The notes below the pieces were generated by a model, which worked only from the letters and a program-made list of their open reading frames with translations, did no database searches and had not been told where the DNA came from. From an uncultured Collinsella sp. (GTDB lineage Bacteria; Actinomycetota; Coriobacteriia; Coriobacteriales; Coriobacteriaceae), in assembly GCA_900553475.1 (NCBI GenBank), contig USEF01000051.1:1-9439 (forward strand): a stretch of DNA of 9,439 nucleotides, given 5' to 3'. Of this stretch, positions 1 to 6,181 are shown in pieces. Made by a program: the position numbers and the translations under genes. Position 1 is the stretch's first letter, and every line of letters begins with the position of its first letter.

Positions 1-54
1 CCCGTGAAGTTGAACGTCAGATTGCCGTGCCCGGGGCCTGCGCAGCGCCGAGCA

Positions 55-81
55 GTTACGCCGTTTGTAAAACGGCGTAAC
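55..81 (-). terminator. 12-bp perfect hairpin directly after larE
   Basis: Positions 55-66 (GTTACGCCGTTT) and 70-81 are exact reverse complements around a 3-base loop. The hairpin begins at the base right after the larE stop codon (84-82, minus strand). No T-run follows the stem on the minus strand, so it is not a textbook intrinsic terminator. It may still end transcription or protect the 3' end of the mRNA. In plus-strand frame 3 the same bases include a TAA at 78-80. The hairpin is certain; its role is inferred. Confidence 0.45.
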
Positions 82-960
82 CTAAAGGTTCATGTTGCCG
101 TGAATGTAGGGGGTGACCTCGGGGGAGATATGGTCGCAGCCCAGCTCGCGCAGCGCGGACTCGATAACGGCGGGCAGCGGGGTCTTGCCCTTGTCGTCGA
201 CGGCGGCACCGCCGAGGGTGGCAATCTTGGCGACATCTGCGGCTGCGGCCTCGATATGCATGCAGCCGCCGATCAAGCGCGCGCGTACCTGTGCCAGATC
301 AAGATCGTGCAGGTAATCCTCGCAGGCGCGGATTAAATCGACCTTCTCGCGCGTAAGCTCCTCGCCCGTGGGGACGCGGGTGGCAAGACATGCTCCCGCC
401 GGCAGGTTCCAAACGGGATAGCCCCATGCGCGTAGTAGCTCGCGCTCTTCGTCCTTGGTAAAGCCGACCTCCATGAGAGGGGAGCGTACGCCGAGCTCTT
501 CTGCCGCTCGCATGCCAGGGCGGTAGTCACCGCGATCGCTCGCATTGCTGCCGTCGATGACGGTGGGAAAGCCGAGCGACTTGGCGTGGTTGACGATGGC
601 GGTAAAGCCGGCGTGCTTGCAGTGGTAGCAGCGATTGGCATCGTTGCAGGCTACTTGGGGGAGCTGCAACTGATCCACCGAAAGATTGAGCACGGGGAGC
701 TTAAAATGCGGCCCCTCATTGGCCTGCCCATCAACGGACTGTTCAAACGAAGCCTGCTCGGGCGTGCCGATGAGCGGCGTGGTGAGATGGACGAGGAGGG
801 TATTGGTAGGCATGATGCGGGCGCATACGGCGGCCAAAAAGCTGCTGTCAACGCCGCCGGAAAACCCGATAGCCACGCGCCCGTATGCCAAAAGCAGCTG
901 TTCGAGCGCCGATAGCTTGTCTTGAAGCTCCTCTGCGGGTGCCGTGGTGTCTAAATTCAT
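82..960 (-). CDS. larE: LarE-type ATP-dependent sacrificial sulfur transferase (PP-loop family)
   Basis: A 292-residue cytoplasmic enzyme of the LarE family. LarE adenylates and then thiolates the pyridinium dicarboxylate precursor of the nickel-pincer cofactor used by lactate racemase (LarA) and related enzymes. The N-terminal PP-loop is IGFSGGVDSS at residues 31-40, which binds ATP pyrophosphate. Family motifs follow: GSNASDRGDYRPGMRAAEE at 137-155 and PAGACLATR at 187-195. Cysteines at 111 and 114 (CYHC) and at 191 give a three-cysteine set. The single-cysteine Lactobacillus plantarum enzyme gives up its own sulfur, whereas three cysteines are associated with homologues that carry a [4Fe-4S] cluster, such as the Thermotoga maritima enzyme. 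Length is normal for the family. The start at 960 is supported by AAGGA eight bases upstream. No larA, larB or larC lies in the window, so the nickel-pincer role is by homology only; the partner could be a LarA homologue with another substrate. Confidence 0.88.
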   Translation of the reverse strand: MNLDTTAPAEELQDKLSALEQLLLAYGRVAIGFSGGVDSSFLAAVCARIMPTNTLLVHLTTPLIGTPEQASFEQSVDGQANEGPHFKLPVLNLSVDQLQLPQVACNDANRCYHCKHAGFTAIVNHAKSLGFPTVIDGSNASDRGDYRPGMRAAEELGVRSPLMEVGFTKDEERELLRAWGYPVWNLPAGACLATRVPTGEELTREKVDLIRACEDYLHDLDLAQVRARLIGGCMHIEAAAADVAKIATLGGAAVDDKGKTPLPAVIESALRELGCDHISPEVTPYIHGNMNL

Positions 961-994
961 GAAACGATCCTTATCGTTGAGTACTCGATCAAAA

Positions 995-1002
995 ACTATA
1001 AT
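995..1002. promoter_or_regulatory. Overlapping divergent -10 boxes for larE and the HAD gene
   Basis: On the plus strand 997-1002 reads TATAAT, a perfect -10 box. On the minus strand 1000-995 reads TATAGT, a 5/6 match. Both sit in the 8-base stretch ACTATAAT. Neither has a good TTGACA -35 box at 16-18 bases. The minus-strand box would give larE a leader of about 28 bases. The plus-strand box would give the HAD gene a leader of about 126 bases. Inferred from the sequence only. Confidence 0.4.
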
Positions 1003-1037
1003 CCTAATGCGTTACTTGCCATAAGACTTCTATCTAT

Positions 1038-1105
1038 GTAGCGAAAGTGCAATATGGTATATACGTTATATACAAGTTCGTAAAGTGCGGTAGAGTAGCG
1101 AAAGT
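1038..1105 (+). repeat. Direct repeat GTAGCGAAAGT, two copies
   Basis: The 11-mer GTAGCGAAAGT occurs at 1038-1048 and again at 1095-1105, 57 bases apart, on either side of the 1057-1073 palindrome. This could be a pair of regulator sites or a short duplication. Confidence 0.4.
1057..1073. promoter_or_regulatory. 17-base palindrome, candidate operator
   Basis: GTATATA (1057-1063), spacer CGT, TATATAC (1067-1073): perfect 7-base arms. It lies between the divergent larE and HAD genes, within the probable HAD leader. The size and near-perfect symmetry suit a dimeric repressor, for example a GntR-type protein. The protein that binds is unknown. Confidence 0.4.
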
Positions 1106-1134
1106 ATGACAGCGCGAGCCGATGGGGGACCGAT

Positions 1135-1785
1135 ATGATCAAGGCTGTTATTTTTGACATGGATGGAACGCTGGTCGATACCGAGCGTTTGGGGATTAAG
1201 GCCTGGAAGGCAGGCGCCGCCGAGCTGGGGCTCGCGATTGATGATGCGCTGATCCATCAGTTTATCGGCCGCACGCTGCCCGATGTCATGGGCATTCTCG
1301 AGGAGCATTACGGCAGCCGCGCGACCGCCGAGGCGATCTATGCCCGCCACAAGGAGATTCGCGACGAGATGGTCAAGACCGATCTGGAGCTTAAGGCCGG
1401 CGCCGCTGAGTGCCTAGACGAGCTGCTGGCGGCGGGCTATCACGTGGGCCTTGCGACGTCGTCGCGCCACGTTACCGCAGAGCGCAACCTTAAAGCATTC
1501 GGTCTCTTTGACAAGTTTGAAACGGTAACGTGTGGCGAGGACGTCGCGCACGGCAAGCCTGACCCCGAGATGTATCTGCTCGCCTGCGAGCGCGCGGGCT
1601 TTGCTCCCGAGGAATGTGCCGTGGTCGAGGATTCGCACAACGGTTGCGTCTCGGGCATTACGGCCGGCTGCCATGTCTTTGCCGTCCCCGATATCGTGCC
1701 GCTGCCGCAGGACGTGGTGGATGGCTGCGAGGCCGTGCTCGATACGTTGTTCGACCTGGCGGCGGCAATCAAGGCCGTGCGCTAG
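1135..1785 (+). CDS. HAD-superfamily hydrolase, beta-phosphoglucomutase-like subfamily
   Basis: A 216-residue cytoplasmic protein with all four HAD motifs. Motif I is FDMDGTLVDTE at residues 7-17, where D8 is the expected phospho-accepting nucleophile and D10 the general acid/base. Motif II is in LATSS at 106-110. Motif III is the lysine of GKPDPEMY (K141). Motif IV is VVEDSHNG at 163-170, with E165 and D166 for magnesium. A helical cap domain lies between about residues 18 and 85, which places it in the subfamily I group that includes beta-phosphoglucomutases and small sugar-phosphate phosphatases. The substrate cannot be read from the sequence. The start at 1135 follows a GGGGGA ribosome-binding site five bases upstream. 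The gene stands alone, divergent from larE and convergent with the LacI-type regulator. There are no signs of damage. Confidence 0.9.
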   Translation: MIKAVIFDMDGTLVDTERLGIKAWKAGAAELGLAIDDALIHQFIGRTLPDVMGILEEHYGSRATAEAIYARHKEIRDEMVKTDLELKAGAAECLDELLAAGYHVGLATSSRHVTAERNLKAFGLFDKFETVTCGEDVAHGKPDPEMYLLACERAGFAPEECAVVEDSHNGCVSGITAGCHVFAVPDIVPLPQDVVDGCEAVLDTLFDLAAAIKAVR

Positions 1786-1823
1786 AAAATTGCGGCGTTG
1801 AAACGAGCGATTGCTCACGTTTG

Positions 1824-1873
1824 CGCTTAAGCAAAAGGGGCCCGGTAATGGTCGGGCCCCTTTTGCTTAAGCG
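1824..1873. terminator. Bidirectional terminator, 21-bp perfect stem
   Basis: Arms 1824-1844 and 1853-1873 are exact reverse complements around the 8-base loop 1845-1852. The GC-rich core (GGGGCCCG) is flanked by AAAA (1832-1835) and TTTT (1861-1864), so it can act in both directions. It sits between the ends of the convergent HAD gene (1785) and lacI-type gene (1899). A weaker hairpin (AAACGAGC with GCTCACGTTT, 1801-1822) precedes it. Confidence 0.9.
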
Positions 1874-1898
1874 GCGACTTAGCATACTCGCGGGCGTG

Positions 1899-3011
1899 CT
1901 ATAGATACGCACCGAGGTTGATGGCCGTGGCGTCGGTCTGGCTGCTTGCCTGGGTGCTGGCGCGTTCCAGCAGGAACGGCCGCACGAGTTCTTGGCGGTT
2001 GATGTCCTCGATGGCCGTGACCGCGGTGACGGTGCGCGAGGCAGAGCTGACGTGGATATGCTTGGTCTTTGTCGGGACCTTGTTTTCGATTTGCTCCATG
2101 AGCAATTGAACGCCCTTGCGGCCAATCTCGTAGCCCGGGGGCGCTACCGTAGTGAGCGGGACCGATCCGCTCCAAGCGAGCGGGTTGCCATCGCAGCCTG
2201 CTACGCGTACTTGCCCGGGGACAGAGATATCCTTGTCGACCAGTGCCGAGATGACGCCCGAGGCCAACACATCGGTCAAGCCGACGACAAAATCGGGACG
2301 TTCGTCCGCGGGGCGCTCGGCGATTTGGGCACCGATGCCGTAGCCGTCGGCAGCGGTATTCCATTCGCCGGCGTCGATGACTTCGATCTTGATATCGGGG
2401 TGCAGGGCGAGCGCCTTATGAATGCCAAGGACGCGCAGGGTGAGTTGCATAAATGCTGCTCGGCCGACGACGACAATATGGTGCGCGCCGCGGGCGATGG
2501 CAAGTTCGGCAATGATGCGACCCTGGGCCTCGTTGTCGGCCGCTACGTAGTAGCCGGGCTCGGAGCAATGGATGTCCAGGTGGACGATCGGCACGGGCAT
2601 CTTGGTCATGGCGGGGTGCCAGTCGGGGGATGCCATGGGCTGAACCATGACGCCGGACATCTGGGTGCCCATAAAGTAGCGCAGGTAATGGTCCTCGAGA
2701 ATATCGTCGTTATCGGCGTTGGCGATGAGCAAGTCGTAGCCGTGCTTGCGGGCCTCGTTGTGGGCGCCGCTGGCGATTTGGAGCGAAAAACCGTGATCGA
2801 GACGGGGGAGCACCAGGCCAAAGGACTTGGTGGCGCCGCCCGCGAGCTGACGAGCGCTTTGGTTGGGCAGGTAGCCAAGGCGACTGATGGTCTCGTTGAT
2901 GAGCTTGAGGGTCTCGGGGCGCAACTTTTCGGGATGGTTGAGCGCGTTGGAAACCGTGCCCAGCGAAACCCCGGCCTCGCGCGCGACGTCGCTGATTTTT
3001 ACCTTTGCCAT
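1899..3011 (-). CDS. LacI-family transcriptional regulator
   Basis: A 370-residue DNA-binding protein of the LacI/GalR family, which normally represses sugar genes until a sugar ligand is bound. The N-terminal helix-turn-helix is ISDVAREAGVSLGTVSNALN at residues 6-25, and the hinge helix region PNQSARQLAGG spans 49-59. A periplasmic-binding-protein-like sensor domain runs from about 63 to 335, with the late family segment AGCDGNPLAWSGSVPLTTV at 271-289. The protein runs about 20-30 residues past the usual length, ending in a polar serine/threonine-rich tail (about 350-365). The start at 3011 has AGGGG four bases upstream and matches the family N-terminus. No sugar transporter or glycosidase lies alongside, so the ligand and target are unknown. 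glmS is divergent 311 bases away, which makes it a possible but unproven target. Confidence 0.92.
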   Translation of the reverse strand: MAKVKISDVAREAGVSLGTVSNALNHPEKLRPETLKLINETISRLGYLPNQSARQLAGGATKSFGLVLPRLDHGFSLQIASGAHNEARKHGYDLLIANADNDDILEDHYLRYFMGTQMSGVMVQPMASPDWHPAMTKMPVPIVHLDIHCSEPGYYVAADNEAQGRIIAELAIARGAHHIVVVGRAAFMQLTLRVLGIHKALALHPDIKIEVIDAGEWNTAADGYGIGAQIAERPADERPDFVVGLTDVLASGVISALVDKDISVPGQVRVAGCDGNPLAWSGSVPLTTVAPPGYEIGRKGVQLLMEQIENKVPTKTKHIHVSSASRTVTAVTAIEDINRQELVRPFLLERASTQASSQTDATAINLGAYL

Positions 3012-3045
3012 AGCGCCCCTTTGATGCGTTTCAAGTACAAGCCAG

Positions 3046-3054
3046 ATTGTAGCA
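3046..3054 (-). promoter_or_regulatory. Extended -10 promoter of the lacI-type gene
   Basis: On the minus strand 3054-3046 reads TGCTACAAT, an extended -10 element (TG, one base, then TACAAT, 5/6 to consensus). It would give a leader of about 28 bases. No clear -35 box is seen, as is usual with extended -10 promoters. A very similar element (TGCTACAGT) precedes the last gene of the window. Confidence 0.5.
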
Positions 3055-3058
3055 TCCC

Positions 3059-3083
3059 AAACCTACCAAAAAGGGATAGGTTT
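3059..3083. promoter_or_regulatory. Inverted repeat upstream of the lacI-type promoter, possible operator
   Basis: AAACCTA (3059-3065) and TAGGTTT (3077-3083) are exact reverse complements 11 bases apart, located over the -35 region of the lacI-type promoter. A second, overlapping pairing joins CCTACCAAAA (3062-3071) to TTTTGGCAGG (3085-3094) with one mismatch. Self-regulation is common in the family, but binding here is inferred. Confidence 0.35.
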
Positions 3084-3125
3084 ATTTTGGCAGGTTTTAT
3101 CTGGGCAAACGCTATTGCCAGCGCG

Positions 3126-3160
3126 ACCACCACGAAGGGGGCAGGCACCTTTGTGGTGGT
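3126..3160 (+). repeat. Dispersed hairpin repeat, copy A
   Basis: ACCACCAC (3126-3133) pairs with GTGGTGGT (3153-3160), and the stem extends inward through a G-T pair and AAGG/CCTT to 13 bp, leaving a G-rich loop with GGCAGGCA. Its reverse complement matches copy B (5243-5277) at 32 of 35 positions. It is a noncoding hairpin of the kind found scattered in bacterial intergenic regions. No transposase is present here. Confidence 0.75.
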
Positions 3161-3187
3161 TTGGACCGGCTGGACGTGTGTGCATCG

Positions 3188-3213
3188 AGTGGTATCTAAG
3201 TTGAGATACCACT
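3188..3213. promoter_or_regulatory. 10-bp inverted repeat upstream of glmS, candidate operator
   Basis: AGTGGTATCT (3188-3197) and AGATACCACT (3204-3213) are exact reverse complements around a 6-base spacer. A third GGTAT half-site follows in CTGGTATATCAG (3215-3226), just upstream of the glmS -10 box. The TGGTAT half-sites recall operators of HutC/DasR-type GntR regulators that control amino-sugar genes, although the spacing differs. It could also be a hairpin in a longer transcript. Confidence 0.45.
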
Positions 3214-3242
3214 TCTGGTATATCAGCTTGCGTTTGCGTGAG

Positions 3243-3248
3243 TACAAT
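3243..3248 (+). promoter_or_regulatory. Probable glmS -10 box
   Basis: TACAAT matches the -10 consensus at 5 of 6 positions and lies 75 bases before the glmS start. The -35 region at 17-base spacing (around 3220-3225) is poor, which suggests activation or weak basal strength. The resulting leader is about 68 bases and holds a small GCGTG/CACGC hairpin (3281-3285 with 3299-3303). Confidence 0.4.
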
Positions 3249-3322
3249 ACTCGAACGTTATACGTCTCAGCGCCCCTTGTGCGTGGACGTCTTGCAGTCA
3301 CGCGAACGAAGGGATTTATCTT

Positions 3323-5170
3323 ATGTGCGGAATCGTCGGCTACACCGGCTCTGATATTGCAAAGAACATCCTGGTCACGGGCCTCAAGCGTATGGAGTAT
3401 CGCGGCTATGACTCCTCGGGTGTCGCGCTCGAGGTGGGCGAGGGCGCCGCGGCGCACCTCGATGTCATCCGCCGCGTGGGCAAGGTCGCGGGCTTGGAGA
3501 GCGAGCTTTCCAACATTGACAGCGACGCTACCTGCGGTATCGGCCACACCCGTTGGGCCACCCACGGCAAGCCCTCCGTCGTTAACGCTCACCCCCACAC
3601 CAGCTGCGACGGTCGTATCGCCATCGTCCACAACGGCATCATCGAGAACTTCGCCGAGCTGCGCGAAGAGCTGGAGGGCCGCGGCCACCACTTTAAGAGC
3701 GAGACCGATACCGAGGTCTTCGCGCATCTGATCGAAGAGGCTTATGCCGAGACGCACGACCTGATGGCCTCCGTGCGCGAGGCTTGCACCCACGTGGTCG
3801 GCGCCTATGGTCTGGCCGCCGTGTGCGCTGACGAGCCCGGCGTGATCGCCGTGGCCCGCAAGGATTCCCCGATCGTGGTCGGCGTGGGCGAAACCGGCTC
3901 CTATGTCGCTTCCGATGTCATCGCGCTCATCGACGCCACCCGCGATGTCGTGGTGCTCGAGGACGGTCAGTTTGCTAAGCTCACGCCCGCAGGCGTCGAG
4001 TACACCGACGAGGCCGGCAACGTTATCGAGCCCAAGGTCACCCACATCGACTGGGACCTGGACATGGCAGAAAAGGGCGGTTATCCCGACTTTATGCTCA
4101 AGGAAATCCACGAGCAGCCGCGCGTCGTGCGCGACACGCTGGTTGGTCGTATGACGCCGGCCGGCGAGCTCGACATCGACGAGCTGGGCCTTTCGCTCGA
4201 GGAACTCAACGACATCGACCGCGTCTACGTGATCGCTTGCGGCACCAGCTATCACGCTGGCCTCATTGCCAAGAATCTCATTGAGGGCTGGGCTCGCATC
4301 CCCACCGAGGTGGAGGCGGCCAGCGAGTTCCGCTATCGCAACCCCATCATCACGCCGACGACGCTTGTCGTTGCCGTGTCCCAGTCGGGCGAGACGGCCG
4401 ATACCCTTGCCGCCATTCGCGATGCGCGCATCAAGGGTGCCAAGGTCTTCGGCATCACCAACGTGGTGGGCAGCCCCGTGGCGCGTGAGAGCGACGGCGT
4501 CATCTACACCAAGGCCAACAAGGAGATCGCGGTCGCCTCGACCAAAAGCTTCATCGGCCAGGTCGTGAGCCTCACGCTTTTGGCCCTGCTGCTGGCGCAG
4601 GTCAAGTACCGCTTGACCACCAAGCAGGCGCGCATGCTGTTCCGCGAGCTTTCCGATACGGCCGAGCAGATCCAGTGGATTTTGGATACCCAAACCGAGG
4701 CCGTTCGTGAGGCCGCCCTGCTGTGCAAGGACGCGCAGTCGGCGCTGTTCGTGGGCCGTGGCATGGGTGCCGCTATTTCCTACGAGGGTGCGCTCAAGCT
4801 CAAGGAGGTCAGCTACCTGCACGCCGAGGCCTACGCCGCCGGTGAGATGAAGCACGGCCCCATCGCCCTGATCGACCCGGGCTTCCCTGTCATCGCTGTG
4901 GCCACCAAGAGTGCCACCTACGACAAGACCGTGTCGAACCTTATGGAGTGCAAGGCGCGCGGTGCCAAGGTCATCGTCGTTGCCACCGAGGGCGACGAGG
5001 AGATCAACAAGATCGCCGACTGCATCATCCGCGTGCCGGCAGTCCGCGACGTGTTCAGCCCCATCACGGCGAGCGTCCCGCTGCAGCTGCTCGCCCGCGA
5101 GGTCGCCATCCTGCGCGGCTGCGACGTCGACCAGCCTCGCAACCTGGCGAAAAGCGTTACTGTCGAGTAA
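3323..5170 (+). CDS. glmS: Glutamine-fructose-6-phosphate aminotransferase (isomerizing)
   Basis: A complete 615-residue cytoplasmic enzyme making glucosamine-6-phosphate from fructose-6-phosphate and glutamine, the first step toward UDP-GlcNAc for the cell wall. The N-terminal glutaminase domain begins MCGIVGYTG, so Cys2 becomes the catalytic N-terminal cysteine after Met removal. HTRWATHG (75-82) and HNG (103-105) are glutaminase-site motifs. Two SIS isomerase domains follow: CGTSYHAG (306-313) and SQSGETAD (353-360) in the first, EAYAAGEMKHGP (502-513) in the second. K610 in the C-terminal tail LAKSVTVE matches the lysine that forms a Schiff base with the sugar in the E. coli enzyme. AAGGGA at 3309-3314 is the ribosome-binding site, eight bases before the ATG. 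The gene is monocistronic, with its own promoter region and terminator. No glmS ribozyme can fit in the short leader. Confidence 0.98.
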   Translation: MCGIVGYTGSDIAKNILVTGLKRMEYRGYDSSGVALEVGEGAAAHLDVIRRVGKVAGLESELSNIDSDATCGIGHTRWATHGKPSVVNAHPHTSCDGRIAIVHNGIIENFAELREELEGRGHHFKSETDTEVFAHLIEEAYAETHDLMASVREACTHVVGAYGLAAVCADEPGVIAVARKDSPIVVGVGETGSYVASDVIALIDATRDVVVLEDGQFAKLTPAGVEYTDEAGNVIEPKVTHIDWDLDMAEKGGYPDFMLKEIHEQPRVVRDTLVGRMTPAGELDIDELGLSLEELNDIDRVYVIACGTSYHAGLIAKNLIEGWARIPTEVEAASEFRYRNPIITPTTLVVAVSQSGETADTLAAIRDARIKGAKVFGITNVVGSPVARESDGVIYTKANKEIAVASTKSFIGQVVSLTLLALLLAQVKYRLTTKQARMLFRELSDTAEQIQWILDTQTEAVREAALLCKDAQSALFVGRGMGAAISYEGALKLKEVSYLHAEAYAAGEMKHGPIALIDPGFPVIAVATKSATYDKTVSNLMECKARGAKVIVVATEGDEEINKIADCIIRVPAVRDVFSPITASVPLQLLAREVAILRGCDVDQPRNLAKSVTVE

Positions 5171-5194
5171 TCGAGTTCCGTCATCCTAACAACT

Positions 5195-5229
5195 AAGGCC
5201 CGGTTCCGCATCAGACGGAGCCGGGCCTT
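5195..5229 (+). terminator. Intrinsic terminator of glmS
   Basis: A 14-bp stem joins AAGGCCCGGTTCCG (5195-5208) to 5216-5229, with one T-G pair and a 7-base loop. A short TTT run ends it. It lies 24 bases after the glmS stop codon. The outer AA/TT pairs suggest weak activity on the other strand too. Confidence 0.85.
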
Positions 5230-5240
5230 TATGTGCGGAG

Positions 5241-5279
5241 AAACCACCACAAAGATGCCTGTCCCCTTTGTGGTGGTTT
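5241..5279. repeat. Dispersed hairpin repeat, copy B (inverted relative to A)
   Basis: AAACCACCACAAAG (5241-5254) and CTTTGTGGTGGTTT (5266-5279) form a perfect 14-bp stem with an 11-base loop (ATGCCTGTCCC). The core 5243-5277 is the reverse complement of copy A with three differences. It ends eight bases from the gntR-type stop codon and may double as that gene's terminator. TTTTGGCAGGTT at 5277-5288 also occurs at 3085-3096, near copy A. Confidence 0.75.
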
Positions 5280-5286
5280 TGGCAGG

Positions 5287-5988
5287 TTAGCGGAGCTTGC
5301 TGGTCTCGAAGTACTCGGGATATTGGTCCAGAACCTCGGTCTGGTTGCGGAACATCATATGCAGGTGCTTGCTGACCAAAAAGCTCGCCTCGATAGGATC
5401 GCGACCGGCGATGGCGCGGCGGATTTGCTTGTGCTCGTTAACAGTCTCCTGATTGTCGAGCGTCTGCGTGGCGGCACGCAGCCAGCGGAAGCGCTCCAGG
5501 TCGGCATTGGTCTCCTCGAGCCATGACCACACGGTGCTGCGGCACGCGATGCTAAAGATCATGCGGTGCATGAGGTTGTCGCTTAAAAAGAATCCGATGC
5601 GATCCTCTTCGGTCATGGCCTTTTCCTGCAGCGCGATGGCCCGATCGAGCTGCTCGATGCCTGCCGAGGTGGCACGGGCACAGCACTCCACAATCACCTG
5701 CTTTTCCAGGTGTTCGCGAATATAGCAGGCGCTTTCGGCAAGGGTGAGGTTGATGGGCGAAACATAGGTACCGCTTTGGGGCACGGTGCGCACCAGGCCC
5801 TCTTGCGCCAGACGCACCAGTGCCTCGCGCACAGGGGTGCGCCCCATATCCAGGTCATCGCAAAGCTGCTTGACGCCCAGCTTTTCGCCCGGCTTGTAGT
5901 CCAGGTAGACGATTTTGCGTCGAATGGTGTGGTAGGACTGGTCCTGTAGGCTCGTTTCCTGCTCGCCAACGTGCATCGATTCTTCCAT
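5287..5988 (-). CDS. GntR-family regulator, FadR subfamily with FCD ligand domain
   Basis: A transcription regulator, 233 residues from this start. An N-terminal winged helix carries the GntR signature LGVKQLCDDLDMGRTPVREAL followed by EGLVRTVPQSGTYV. The C-terminal all-helical FCD domain binds small carboxylate-type effectors in known members. It shows the usual metal-site residues, in numbering from the upstream ATG: D147, H151 (DNLMH), H196 (EHKQI) and H218 (KHLH). The ATG at 5988-5986 is chosen because GAGG lies four bases upstream. An in-frame ATG at 6018 (243 residues) has no ribosome-binding site and would sit about seven bases after the likely transcription start. The gene is divergent from the YeiH-type exporter, so that gene is the likely target. 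The effector is unknown. Confidence 0.9.
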   Translation of the reverse strand: MEESMHVGEQETSLQDQSYHTIRRKIVYLDYKPGEKLGVKQLCDDLDMGRTPVREALVRLAQEGLVRTVPQSGTYVSPINLTLAESACYIREHLEKQVIVECCARATSAGIEQLDRAIALQEKAMTEEDRIGFFLSDNLMHRMIFSIACRSTVWSWLEETNADLERFRWLRAATQTLDNQETVNEHKQIRRAIAGRDPIEASFLVSKHLHMMFRNQTEVLDQYPEYFETSKLR

Positions 5989-6031
5989 AGCGCCTCGCAA
6001 CTGTTCTATCACACTCATATGTTAGTTGTTA

Positions 6032-6037
6032 ATTATG
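6032..6037 (-). promoter_or_regulatory. Probable -10 box of the gntR-type gene
   Basis: The minus strand reads CATAAT at 6037-6032, a 5/6 match to the -10 consensus. No good -35 box is seen. It predicts a start near 6025, which favours translation from the ATG at 5988. The remaining part of this 163-base divergent gap holds an ATGCCGC/GCGGCAT pair (6035-6041 and about 6090) and the palindrome TTGCGCAA (6109-6116), either of which could be an operator. Confidence 0.3.
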
Positions 6038-6181
6038 CCGCGAATCAGCTTTCCGCGGTGGGTAATTCGGCTGGTGTCTGAGAACTATTGCGGCATCTTA
6101 GTTTGTGTTTGCGCAAGGCTGTGCTCAATGTTGCCGTATCATAAGCCGTCGCAAACGTGAAATAGAAAGAAGGAATCCCAT

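Noticed and set aside
1..80. Plus-strand frame open from the window edge to TAA at 78-80 (ending ...SSYAVCKTA), possibly the end of a convergent gene
   Set aside because: Only about 26 codons are visible with no recognisable motif; an open stretch this short is common by chance in high-GC DNA.
3269..3322. AGCGCC in the glmS leader, the same letters as the glmS ribozyme cleavage site
   Set aside because: Only 53 bases separate it from the start codon, far too few for the ribozyme's conserved core, and no other core motif is seen.
1992..3731. Long plus-strand open frame of 579 codons
   Set aside because: It is antisense to the lacI-type gene, crosses the intergenic region and overlaps the start of glmS in another frame. 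The lacI-type and GlmS proteins have clear family motifs.
2999..4855. Long minus-strand open frame of 618 codons opposite glmS
   Set aside because: It mirrors the high-GC codon pattern of glmS and has the His/Asp/Gly/Val-rich composition of an antisense shadow.
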